Source: JAJECS01 sp965219705 (GTDB lineage Bacteria; Chloroflexota; UBA11872). Taken from it: a DNA stretch of 64,000 nucleotides. The translations under genes and the position numbers were made by a program. The stretch covers positions 1,178,001 through 1,242,000 of the forward strand of contig OZ244789.1 in the NCBI GenBank assembly GCA_965219705.1. Reading direction: 5' to 3'. This document shows positions 8,108-15,680 of this stretch, piece by piece; position 1 is the first letter of the stretch, and each line of letters opens with the position of its first letter. The notes under the pieces are model-generated. The model searched no databases. It was not told the DNA's origin and worked only from the letters and a program-made list of their open reading frames with translations.

Positions 8108-9409
8108 GTGGCCACCCCGGTCCTCATGCCCCTGATGGGCATGACCATGGAAGAAGGCATCGTCAGCAAGTGGCTCGTGGAAGCCGGGGCGACGGTGACC
8201 AAGGGGCAGGAGATCCTCGAGTTCGAGACCGACAAGATCAATGCCACCGTCGAGGCCCCGGCGGACGGCGTGCTCGGCGGCCTGACCGCGCAACCGGGCG
8301 ACGCCGTGCCGGTGCAAGGCGTGCTGGCCTACGTCCTGGAACCCGGTGAGGAGCCGCCCGCGGCCGAGGCTCCGCCAGCTGCCGCGGCTGAGCCGGCGCC
8401 CGCGCCCGCACCCGCCGCACCGCCCGCCGCCGCTCCCGCGCCAGCTCCTGCACCGGCGCCCGTGGTTGCGGCCGCTCCGGTGGCGGCGGCCAGCGATGGA
8501 CGTGTCAAGTCCTCACCGCTTGCCCGGCGCATTGCCCGCGAGCTAGGCGTAGTCCTTGCCGGTCTCGCCGGCAGCGGGCCCGGCGGTCGCATCATCGAGC
8601 GCGACGTGCGAGCAGCCGCTATGGCGCCGGCAGTTGCCCCGGCCGTCGCCGCGGCGCCATCCGTTGCCGTGGCTCCCGCAATCCCGACGCCGGTAATACC
8701 AGCAGCGATCGGTGAGCCGGCCGCCGGCACGACCATCCCCGTCGCCGGGGTGCGCAAGGTCATTGCCGAGCGCATGCTGCAGAGCCTGCAGCAGAGCGCA
8801 CAGGTCACGCTGGTCACCGAGGCCGACGGTCGCCGGTTCCACGAGCTGCGCACCGAGCTGGCCGCCCGCCACGAGCCCGCCCTCGGGTTCAAGATCAGCT
8901 ACAACGACCTGCTCATCCGTGTCTGCGCCCACGCGCTGCGCGAGCAACCGCGCGCCAACGCCAGCCTGGACGGCGATGTCATTCGGCTGCACGAGGCGGT
9001 GAACGTGGGTCTCGCCATCGAGGCCGGCGGCGACCTGGTCGTGGCCAACGTCAAGCAGGCCGACCGTAAGTCGCTGGTCGAGATCGCCTCCGACGTGCGC
9101 GGCGTGGTCGAGCGCGCCCGCGCCAACCAGCTCGCGCTGGACGACATCACCGGCGGCACTTTTACGATCAGCAACCTGGGGCTCTACGGCATCGACGCCT
9201 TCACCCCGGTGCTGAACCCGCCGGAGTCGGCCATCCTGGGCGTCGGCGCACTGCGCGAAAAGGCCGTGGCGCGCGACGGCGAGGTCGTCGCCCAACTCTC
9301 GGTCACCCTGAGCCTCACCTTCGACCACCGCATCATCGACGGCGCCCCCGCCGCCCGCTTCCTCGCCCGCATCCGGGAGCTCATCGAGCAGCCGTACTTG
9401 TTGCTGTAG
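8108..9409 (+). CDS. Dihydrolipoamide acyltransferase (E2) with one lipoyl domain
   Basis: E2 core of the complex. Residues 1-80 form a biotinyl/lipoyl domain with the modifiable lysine in FETDKINA. An Ala/Pro hinge of about 50 residues follows, then a peripheral subunit-binding domain (SSPLARRIARELGV, GPGGRIIERDV), a second Ala/Pro/Val linker, and the catalytic domain with the active-site histidine in TFDHRIIDGAPAARF. Single lipoyl domain and 433-residue length fit an acetoin or pyruvate E2 of Gram-positive/Chloroflexota type. GTG start is supported by GAAAGGA eight bases upstream. No E3 gene follows, so the lipoamide dehydrogenase must lie elsewhere. Confidence 0.92.
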   Translation: MATPVLMPLMGMTMEEGIVSKWLVEAGATVTKGQEILEFETDKINATVEAPADGVLGGLTAQPGDAVPVQGVLAYVLEPGEEPPAAEAPPAAAAEPAPAPAPAAPPAAAPAPAPAPAPVVAAAPVAAASDGRVKSSPLARRIARELGVVLAGLAGSGPGGRIIERDVRAAAMAPAVAPAVAAAPSVAVAPAIPTPVIPAAIGEPAAGTTIPVAGVRKVIAERMLQSLQQSAQVTLVTEADGRRFHELRTELAARHEPALGFKISYNDLLIRVCAHALREQPRANASLDGDVIRLHEAVNVGLAIEAGGDLVVANVKQADRKSLVEIASDVRGVVERARANQLALDDITGGTFTISNLGLYGIDAFTPVLNPPESAILGVGALREKAVARDGEVVAQLSVTLSLTFDHRIIDGAPAARFLARIRELIEQPYLLL

Positions 9410-9497
9410 CGGCGCGGCCGCTCGTCGCCGTCTCGTCACGCCACGCCGAATCTTTCAGCGGGATGAGGACCAACCTAGCCTCGCCTGCAGGATCGGC

Positions 9498-9525
9498 GTA
9501 GGGGCGGTTCGCGAACCGCCCCTAC
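9498..9525. repeat. Perfect 28-base intergenic palindrome
   Basis: The arm GTAGGGGCGGTTCG is followed immediately by its exact reverse complement with no loop. An imperfect relative occurs at 5926-5950. It lies 88 bases after the E2 stop. Perfect loopless palindromes of this kind spread between genes are usually mobile REP-type elements or protein-binding sites. Confidence 0.75.
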
Positions 9526-9953
9526 CTGAATTCGTCGTGACCGGGTGGCGTAACCCTCGGCCGAGCGCTTGCGTCAGCCGTGGCGTTCGCGGCCCTCGCG
9601 GACTATGTTGACTATCTCGTCAGTCGTGAGGTCGAGATCCACACCCTCGATGTCGAGCGGGGACTGGACTGCGGGCTCAGGCTTGCTTCGGTGGCCCGCG
9701 CTGCGTGCAGCGCGGGATCGGCACGCCCGGTCTTGCTCAGGGTCTTGGGAAGGTCGTTTGGTTTGTTGCGGAAGTCTGGACATAGCTATACGAGATTGCA
9801 CGCCATCGGGCAGGCATCGCGTCCCAAAAGTACTCCATCGGCAGTGCCGTTGATGACGGCGATTTGCGGTAGCGGGTCACTGTGCCATCGGGACGCGGCG
9901 TGGCGACCCACCACCGGCGAGCGCTCTCGATTCGTCAGGCAACACCCGGACCT

Positions 9954-9980
9954 GGATTCCGGCCTCCGCCGGAATGACGG
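9954..9980. repeat. ATTCCGGC hairpin repeat followed by GACGG
   Basis: Arms ATTCCGGC and GCCGGAAT at 9956-9975 with a four-base loop, flanked by GG and TGACGG. A close relative with arms ATTCCCGC/GCGGGAAT and the same trailing GACGG lies at 58607-58631. This is a dispersed hairpin repeat family in intergenic DNA. Confidence 0.6.
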
Positions 9981-10064
9981 AACCCAAATGACCCGCTACC
10001 CGATTTTCCGAGTGTCCCGCGGCCGGCTGGCATGATGCGGCGGCGGGATCGCGGAGATACAGCC

Positions 10065-10901
10065 ATGGATCTGGTTGAGTCGCACGTACACATCTGGACG
10101 ATTCGGGACCCGCGCTTTGGTGGGCACCCGGACGCCGATTTCACGCCGGAGCTGGAAGCGGCGCCCGCGGACCTATTCGCGGCGCAGGACGAGGTTGGCG
10201 GCGTGGCCTGGACGGTGCTCATTCAGCCGCGCTACTACCTGTGGGACAACTCGTATCTGGCGGCGGCTGCCGAGCAATACCCCGACCGGCTGGTGGTGGC
10301 CGGTCGCGTCGACCCCATGGCGCCGAACGCCGCCGACGCGCTGCGGGACCTGATGCAGCGGCCTGGGCTGCGGGGCATCCGCCTGGCACCGAACACCGAT
10401 CCGGGGACCCGCTGGCTCGATGACACGTCCCAAGATCCGCTCTGGGCTACCGCGGCGGAGACGAACGCGACCGTCGGGCTGCTGATCGATCAGTGGCAGT
10501 TGCCGCAGGCTGACGTGATGGCGGCCCGTCACCCGGACGTCACCGTGGTGATCGATCATCTGGGCTTGCCGGACTTTGGCGATCCCAGCTCGCTGGAGCA
10601 CCTGCTGGCGCTGGCGCAGCGGCCCAACGTGTTCGTCAAGCTGTCGGGCTATCCGCATCACCGTAGTCGCGCGGCCTACCCATATGCGGTGACGCATCCC
10701 TTCATCGAGCGCGTCTACCGGGCGTTTGGCGCGGAGCGCTTGATGTGGGGCACGGACTGGCCGGTCTGCCTGTCGAACGCGACGTACCGGCAGGCGTTCG
10801 ACTCGGCTTGGGAGATGCCGTTCCTCAGCGCCAAGGATCGGGCGTGGATCTTCAGCCGCACCGCGCGCGCGGCGTGGCGCATCCCGGCCACCCGTCCCTG
10901 A
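10065..10901 (+). CDS. Amidohydrolase family (TIM-barrel) protein
   Basis: A 278-residue amidohydrolase-2 type enzyme. The metal-binding start motif is ESHVHIW (HxH), a mid-barrel histidine lies in VVIDHLGLP, and the C-terminal catalytic aspartate is in MWGTDWPVCL. These enzymes hydrolyse or decarboxylate cyclic or lactone substrates such as 2-pyrone-4,6-dicarboxylate or L-fuconolactone; the substrate cannot be told here. ATG 10065 is preferred over an upstream ATG at 10032 because it begins right at the barrel and has GGAGA upstream. It is convergent with thioredoxin, sharing a terminator. Confidence 0.85.
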   Translation: MDLVESHVHIWTIRDPRFGGHPDADFTPELEAAPADLFAAQDEVGGVAWTVLIQPRYYLWDNSYLAAAAEQYPDRLVVAGRVDPMAPNAADALRDLMQRPGLRGIRLAPNTDPGTRWLDDTSQDPLWATAAETNATVGLLIDQWQLPQADVMAARHPDVTVVIDHLGLPDFGDPSSLEHLLALAQRPNVFVKLSGYPHHRSRAAYPYAVTHPFIERVYRAFGAERLMWGTDWPVCLSNATYRQAFDSAWEMPFLSAKDRAWIFSRTARAAWRIPATRP

Positions 10902-10910
10902 GTTAAACAA

Positions 10911-10949
10911 ATCCGGGTGCAAGGCCGGGCGGAGGCCTTGCACCCGGAT
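10911..10949. terminator. Bidirectional stem-loop between convergent genes
   Basis: A 16-base perfect stem (ATCCGGGTGCAAGGCC and its complement) encloses a seven-base loop, nine bases after the amidohydrolase stop and 17 bases before the thioredoxin stop on the other strand. The position between two converging genes and stem strength fit a terminator for both, although the T-runs are weak. Confidence 0.75.
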
Positions 10950-10966
10950 GAAGTCCGGGAAAGCGT

Positions 10967-11302
10967 CTATGCGGGCTGGAGGTGGCCCTCCAGCTGCGCC
11001 CGCAAGTGCTTCTCGGGCAGGACGCCCACGACCCGATCAACTTCCTGACCGTTGCGGAAGATGATCAACGTCGGGATGCCTCGAACGCCGTGCTTGTTCG
11101 GCGCGTCGGGGCTTGCGTCCACGTCGACCTTCACGAACTTCATACGTCCAGCGAATTCAGCGGCGAGCTTTTCGAACATCGGGGCGAGCATACGACACGG
11201 CGCGCACCATTCGGCCCAAAAGTCGACGACCACGAGGCCATCGGCCTTGAGGACCTCTTGTTCGAAGTCCGCGTCGGTTGCGTGCGTCAGGTTGTCGGCC
11301 AT
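10967..11302 (-). CDS. trxA: Thioredoxin
   Basis: A canonical 111-residue thioredoxin that reduces protein disulfides in the cytoplasm. The redox site WCAPCRM, the buried aspartate in VVVDFWAEW and the cis-proline in RGIPTLIIF are all present, and length matches the family exactly. No signal peptide or membrane anchor is seen. Transcribed alone on the minus strand; thioredoxin reductase is not in the window. Confidence 0.96.
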   Translation of the reverse strand: MADNLTHATDADFEQEVLKADGLVVVDFWAEWCAPCRMLAPMFEKLAAEFAGRMKFVKVDVDASPDAPNKHGVRGIPTLIIFRNGQEVDRVVGVLPEKHLRAQLEGHLQPA

Positions 11303-11596
11303 GTCAATGATTCCTGCTCGGCCCCAGGGGCAGCGAACAATCCCAATTGCCCCAACTGTAAGCCGGCCCGCCCGCGGCTTCGGTCGGAATCGTCACGAAA
11401 ACCAGTAGTATTCACGCAGCCGCAGCACGGCGGCAGCACACGACCCAGCCGTCCTCGGATTGGCCGCCTGGCCGCAGGAAGCGCGTCGTGGCAAGGCCGC
11501 GACGACATCAAGACGGCCTAGCGCCGGCCGCGCGCTCGGCAAGCAGAACCGAGCCCGCGATCAGCCGGCGCCGGCATCCAGCCGGGCGGCGCGGAT

Positions 11597-11821
11597 CTAC
11601 TCGATCTTGATCTGCTCGGCCGAGGTTGCCTGGCGCTCGGACGGGTCCAGCGTTTGGATGCCGGCGTCCAGGACTTCGCGCAGGCTCAGCAGCACTTCAC
11701 GGACAGCGCCGCGCATGTGGCCGCTCGCCTTGCCCAACCCTACGTGCGGCCGGTCGATCTCGATCGTAATGCGAAGGGGCGCGCCGTGCCGCTGGGCCCC
11801 GTTCGCTGCACCTTCAGTCAT
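11597..11821 (-). CDS. Small hypothetical protein
   Basis: A 74-residue acidic-basic protein with one predicted beta strand (LRITIEID) followed by a long amphipathic helix (RGAVREVLLSLREVLDAGI). I do not recognise it. The ATG at 11821 was chosen because the longer frame upstream runs through the zinc-ribbon gene and is basic low-complexity. It lies 77 bases downstream of that regulator on the same strand and may be co-transcribed with it. Confidence 0.5.
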   Translation of the reverse strand: MTEGAANGAQRHGAPLRITIEIDRPHVGLGKASGHMRGAVREVLLSLREVLDAGIQTLDPSERQATSAEQIKIE

Positions 11822-11898
11822 AGCTGCCTGCCGCCTCGCGTTGTCGCGTCCTGCCGGCAGTATATCGACCCCATCAGCGTGCGGCGGAGCGGCTGGGA

Positions 11899-12396
11899 CT
11901 AACCCTGTGTCGCCGGCATGGAGCTGGCCACGGGCTCGCCGCAGTAGGCACAGAACCGCGAGTCGGCGCGAATGATGCGGCCGCACGTATCGCAGACGGT
12001 CTCCAGCGGCAGCTGCTCGCCGCAATGCACGCAGTACCTGGCGTCCCAGGGATTGGACGCGCCGCACATGCCGCAGCCGCGGTCGACGGCCCCGCTGACC
12101 GCCGGCGAGGCAACCGCCGCGCTCGGGGCGGACTGGGCGCGGGCCCGCCGCAGCATGGCGACCTCAAGGTCGAGGATTGGCGCGACGGCGTCTAGATCGT
12201 TGTCCGGCACGTGCATGATCTTGCCGGTCTCCACGTCGCTCACCCACGGGCGGTCACGGTGGATGCGGCTTGCCAGCTCAGCCTGCGTCAGGCGCATGCG
12301 CTTGCGGGCGCTGAACAGCATCGCGCCCAGAGCGCCGCGATCAATGTCGCGAAATGCTCGCTTTTGCAGCTTGCGCCGCACTATCCGCCCCTTCAC
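11899..12396 (-). CDS. XRE-type helix-turn-helix protein with double zinc ribbon
   Basis: 165 residues. Residues about 20-80 form an XRE HTH domain (LGAMLFSARKRMRLTQAELA then WVSDVETGK). After a helical linker come two CxxC...CxxC zinc ribbons: CGMCGASNPWDARYCVHCG and CDTCGRIIRADSRFCAYCG. The protein is probably a DNA-binding regulator whose zinc-ribbon tail mediates protein contacts. It may control the small protein downstream or the MFS gene upstream. The short AT-rich gap before it, unlike the surrounding GC-rich DNA, is the probable promoter and operator. Confidence 0.8.
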   Translation of the reverse strand: MKGRIVRRKLQKRAFRDIDRGALGAMLFSARKRMRLTQAELASRIHRDRPWVSDVETGKIMHVPDNDLDAVAPILDLEVAMLRRARAQSAPSAAVASPAVSGAVDRGCGMCGASNPWDARYCVHCGEQLPLETVCDTCGRIIRADSRFCAYCGEPVASSMPATQG

Positions 12397-12457
12397 CGTC
12401 CCACCGTTCGCGGGGGCGCGATGCTAGCACGCCGCACATCCAACGTCTATGGGATTT

Positions 12458-12518
12458 GGGAACAAAATTATTGCGCCATCTTCTATATCACCCTCACATT
12501 GACCGATATTGTTCCTAC
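12458..12518. promoter_or_regulatory. AT-rich inverted repeat, possible operator for the HTH gene
   Basis: GGGAACAAAATTA at 12458-12470 is matched in opposite orientation by GATATTGTTCCTAC at 12505-12518, about 35 bases away. The stretch is clearly AT-rich compared with the genes on both sides and is immediately upstream of the minus-strand HTH gene. Binding by that regulator is a guess from position. Confidence 0.3.
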
Positions 12519-13684
12519 AACTGGTCGTCTCCATGGGACACGAATCGGGCCGCCGCCAGCGCTCCCAGGACCATGAGCGCGCCGATAAGCACGAACACGC
12601 GCTCCAGCCCCAGCCACTCGCCCAGCACGCCGGCGCTGACGGGGCCGAGGAACATGCCCAGCGCATAGACCCCCTGAAACACGCCCATCGCCGTGGCGCG
12701 TTCGGCTGGCGCCGCGCGCTCGATGCTGTGCGCCATGAGCGCCGGGAAGACGAGCCCGCGACCGAATCCGCCGATCCCCTGCACCGCGATGAGCACCGCC
12801 AGGTTCGGCAGTATCGGAATCAGGAGGCTCGAAACCGCCGTCAGGAGAAACCCGCAGAGAGCGGCCAGGCGGCCGTTCAGCCGCGCGCCGGCGCCGACCA
12901 CTACCAGCGCGCCGAGGCCATTGGCCGTGATCGCGACGGTGGCGAGCAACCCCAAGTCGAAGTTGCTCGCACCGAGCGCCTGTCCCCAGAGCGGAACGAA
13001 GGCGAACGTGAGGCCAAACTGCGCATATTGCAGCAGGGCCGCGAGCGCCGCCGCCACCAAGGTGCTTCGATGCGTGGCCGCGCGCGCAAGCGCCTGCACC
13101 TGGGGCGGCTGTCCCTGCGGGGGGCGCGCATGGTCCGGCAGCGGCAGTAGCGCCGCGGCCCCGACCAGTCCCAGGCCGACGGCCACCCAGAACGTCGTGG
13201 CTACGGTGCTGATCTCGGCCACCGCGCCGCCGATCAGCATGATCACGACCTGGCTGGCCGCGCTCAGCCCCACGGCAATGCCGGTCGCCCGGGCGAACAT
13301 CCGGCTGGGAAAGAACTCGGCCAAGTGCACCGACGCGATCACAAACGTCGCGGCGCCCACGCCGGTGACCGCCCGCCCGACGACCAGCAGCCAGGCCACG
13401 GGCGACAGCGCCAGCGTTGCCGCCCCGGCAGCATTGGCCAGCATGCCGCCGATCAGAAACGGCTTGCGGCGCGCCAGGCGGTCCGACCAGACGCCAATTG
13501 GAATCCGCAGCACGAGTTGCGTCAGGCCATAAGCGCCCACGACCAGGCCAACCATTCCCAAGGAGGCCCCCAGGTCGCGCGCATACGTCGGGAGCACGGG
13601 CACATACACGTAGAGCGACATCCAGAACAGGACGTGGGCGGCAACGGCGAGGGCGCGGCGCGTGCGTGGCGGTGCGCGCATCAC
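12515..13684 (-). CDS. Major facilitator superfamily transporter
   Basis: A 389-residue membrane protein with about twelve hydrophobic helices. The MFS loop 2-3 motif appears as RIPIGVWSDRLARRKPF, and a second antiporter-like glycine-rich helix is VGRAVTGVGAATFV. The central cytoplasmic loop is short and Pro/Gln-rich (PPQGQPPQ). It is most like drug/metabolite efflux members; the cargo is not evident. It is on the same strand as the LysM protein (22 bases upstream) and ends just before the HTH regulator, which could control it. Confidence 0.85.
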   Translation of the reverse strand: MMRAPPRTRRALAVAAHVLFWMSLYVYVPVLPTYARDLGASLGMVGLVVGAYGLTQLVLRIPIGVWSDRLARRKPFLIGGMLANAAGAATLALSPVAWLLVVGRAVTGVGAATFVIASVHLAEFFPSRMFARATGIAVGLSAASQVVIMLIGGAVAEISTVATTFWVAVGLGLVGAAALLPLPDHARPPQGQPPQVQALARAATHRSTLVAAALAALLQYAQFGLTFAFVPLWGQALGASNFDLGLLATVAITANGLGALVVVGAGARLNGRLAALCGFLLTAVSSLLIPILPNLAVLIAVQGIGGFGRGLVFPALMAHSIERAAPAERATAMGVFQGVYALGMFLGPVSAGVLGEWLGLERVFVLIGALMVLGALAAARFVSHGDDQL

Positions 13685-13706
13685 TCGATGGGTGGTGCGC
13701 GACCGG

Positions 13707-14126
13707 CTATTCGGACGGGATGGTGATCTGCTGGCCGATCTGCAGGCTGTCGGGGTCCACCAGCCGGTTGGCTTGCACGAGTTCGTCCACCGTCAGTCCA
13801 AACCGCCCCGCGATGCCCGACAGCGTGTCACCGGCCTGGACCGTGTAGACGAACGGCGTGGGGGTTGGGGTTGGCCGTGCGACCGGGGTTGCCGTCGGGG
13901 TGGGGTTGGGCGTCGGCGTGGCTATGACGTTTTGAAACGCCCTGTTGGGGTCGTCGATGATCGCCGTGGGAGTCGTGACCGGCACCGCGGTCGGCGCGGG
14001 CTCCACGTCGTTGGGGTCTTCCGGCCGGAGCAGCAGAAACCACAGCAAGAACACGAGAAACGCCACCACCAGCATTCCAACGAAGAGTTCGCTCCCGCGT
14101 CCCACCGACCGGTCGGAATCCTGCAT
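13707..14126 (-). CDS. Single-pass membrane protein with C-terminal LysM domain
   Basis: 139 residues: a short cytoplasmic N-terminus, one transmembrane helix (about residues 15-33), a Thr/Pro-rich extracellular stalk of about 55 residues, and one LysM domain at the end (YTVQAGDTLSGIAGRFGL ... QIGQQITIP). LysM binds peptidoglycan or chitin-like glycans, so the protein probably tethers the membrane to the cell wall or a glycan. The Thr/Pro stalk is a feature shared with other exported proteins in the window. Confidence 0.88.
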   Translation of the reverse strand: MQDSDRSVGRGSELFVGMLVVAFLVFLLWFLLLRPEDPNDVEPAPTAVPVTTPTAIIDDPNRAFQNVIATPTPNPTPTATPVARPTPTPTPFVYTVQAGDTLSGIAGRFGLTVDELVQANRLVDPDSLQIGQQITIPSE

Positions 14127-14206
14127 GCGCCGCTCGGCCTAGCGGCCCGCCGCACGCGGCGGATGCGGGCGCGTGGTTGGCGGCAGCGGCCGTCGCCGCA
14201 TCGCCC

Positions 14207-15532
14207 CTACGCGCCGCTGGCCACGGAGGCCATCGTCTCGTGGGCCGCCGCTCGCGGTGAGCGGCCCATGGCGTAGTACGCAAACCCAAGCTGGGCCATG
14301 CGCGCCGGATCATGCATGTTGCGGCCGTCCACCAGCACGTTTCCGCGCATCGCCGCCCGCATCGCTCCCCAGTCGAGCTCCCGGAACTCGTTCCACTCCG
14401 TGGTGATCAGCACCGCGTCGGCGCCCTGCGCCGCCTCGAGGGGTGAAGCCGTCAGCGTCATCCGGTCGCGGAGCACCTCCTGCGCCCGCGGTCCGGCGAC
14501 CGGATCATACGCGCGCACTTCGGCCCCTTCGCCGGTGAGCAGGTGAATGATGTCCACGGCCGGAGCGTCGCGCACGTCGTCGGTGTTCGGCTTGAACGAA
14601 AGGCCGAGCACGGCGACCGTGCGGCCGCGCAGATCGCCCAGCCCATCTCGCAGCTTGCGCACGGCTGAATGCCGCGCGTCGCGATTGATCTCCATGACCG
14701 CGCGCAGGAGTTGCGGATGGCAGCCGTGCACCAGGGCCATATGCTCGAGCGCGCGCACGTCCTTGGGGAAGCAGCTTCCGCCCCATCCAATGCCAGCGTT
14801 CAAATAGCCGCGGCCCACCCGTCGATCGAGCTCCATGCCGCGGCCGACGACCTCGACGTCGGCGCCCAGGGCCTCGCAGATCGCCCCCATCTCGTTGATA
14901 AACGAGATGCGCGTGGCCAGGAATGCGTTCGAGGCGTATTTGATCATCTCGGCGGTTCGCAGGTCCGTGATGATGATGGGACAGTCGAAGGTGCGGTACA
15001 GCTCGGCCACGCGCCGGGCGGCGTTTTCGTCGCCCGAGCCGATCACCGCCCGGTCCGGCTTGAGAAAGTCCTGCACGGCGGAGCCCTCGCGCTGGAACTC
15101 GGGATTGGATACGACCGGGAAGTCGTCGGCCCCGTGCTCCCGCAGGATGCGCGAGATCAAGTCGCCCGTACCCAGCGGCACCGTGCTCTTGGTGACGACG
15201 ATGGCCCCGGCCGTCATGAGGGGTGCCAGGGTGGACACGGCGGCATCGACCCCCACCAAGCTGGCCTCGCCGGCCGCGCCGGTCGGCGTATCGACCGCGA
15301 TGAAGATGAACTCGCGACCGGGGATCGCCTCGTCGTAGTCGGTGGAGAATCTCAGCCGGCCGGCGCGCACGCCGCGATCGATGAGCGTTTCCAAGCCAGG
15401 CTCGTAGATCGGCACGCGACCGGCCCGCAGCGTCTCGATCTTCGCCACGTCGATGTCCAGGCAGGTGACGTCATGGCCAAGGTCCGCGAAGCACGCGCCG
15501 ACGGTCAGCCCAACGTAGCCTGTGCCCACCAC
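14207..15532 (-). CDS. UDP-glucose 6-dehydrogenase
   Basis: NAD-dependent oxidation of UDP-glucose to UDP-glucuronate for surface polysaccharide. The Rossmann start is VVGTGYVGL, the central domain has the catalytic lysine region in TAEMIKYASNAFLA, the catalytic cysteine in GWGGSCFPKD, and the C-terminal nucleotide domain has VLGLSFKPNTDDVRDAPA. The GTG at 15530-15532 truncates the first beta strand. An in-frame CTG at 15545-15547, eight bases after a GAGGAG, would restore LSALSVVGTGYVG, so the true start is probably the CTG, making the gene 14207-15547. No ATG is available before the upstream stop. Confidence 0.9.
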   Translation of the reverse strand: MVGTGYVGLTVGACFADLGHDVTCLDIDVAKIETLRAGRVPIYEPGLETLIDRGVRAGRLRFSTDYDEAIPGREFIFIAVDTPTGAAGEASLVGVDAAVSTLAPLMTAGAIVVTKSTVPLGTGDLISRILREHGADDFPVVSNPEFQREGSAVQDFLKPDRAVIGSGDENAARRVAELYRTFDCPIIITDLRTAEMIKYASNAFLATRISFINEMGAICEALGADVEVVGRGMELDRRVGRGYLNAGIGWGGSCFPKDVRALEHMALVHGCHPQLLRAVMEINRDARHSAVRKLRDGLGDLRGRTVAVLGLSFKPNTDDVRDAPAVDIIHLLTGEGAEVRAYDPVAGPRAQEVLRDRMTLTASPLEAAQGADAVLITTEWNEFRELDWGAMRAAMRGNVLVDGRNMHDPARMAQLGFAYYAMGRSPRAAAHETMASVASGA

Positions 15533-15563
15533 CGATAGGGCGCTCAGGGACTGTGCTCCTCAC

Positions 15564-15635
15564 GCCGGCCCGCGCCGGCACGTCAACTCGCCACCCCCAA
15601 GTTTAGTAGGCCCGCACAAGCCGGCGCGGGCCGGC
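15564..15635. repeat. 16-base perfect inverted repeat around a 40-base loop
   Basis: GCCGGCCCGCGCCGGC at 15564-15579 is repeated as its exact reverse complement at 15620-15635, in the gap between the divergent UDP-glucose dehydrogenase and threonine-synthase-like genes. It could be an operator pair or a transcript structure in the shared promoter region. Confidence 0.45.
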
Positions 15636-15680
15636 CGTCCGTAACCGGAACCGAAGTCGCTCAGGACCGGCCTGGGCGCG

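Larger units (their letters stand above)
9410..10064. other. Gene-poor stretch with palindromes and no convincing gene
   Basis: About 650 bases between E2 and the amidohydrolase. It holds two repeat palindromes (listed separately), a CCGCGCTGC/GCAGCGCGG hairpin near 9697-9717, and only weak open frames. A minus-strand frame at 9574-9801 would end in DIEGVDLDLTTDEIVNIV, faintly like the tail of a small antitoxin, but its upstream half is basic low-complexity sequence. I treat it as decayed accessory DNA rather than a gene. Confidence 0.45.

Noticed and set aside
9580..10035. Plus-strand open frame of 151 codons
   Set aside because: It runs through the ATTCCGGC hairpin repeat and has no ribosome-binding site or recognisable sequence.
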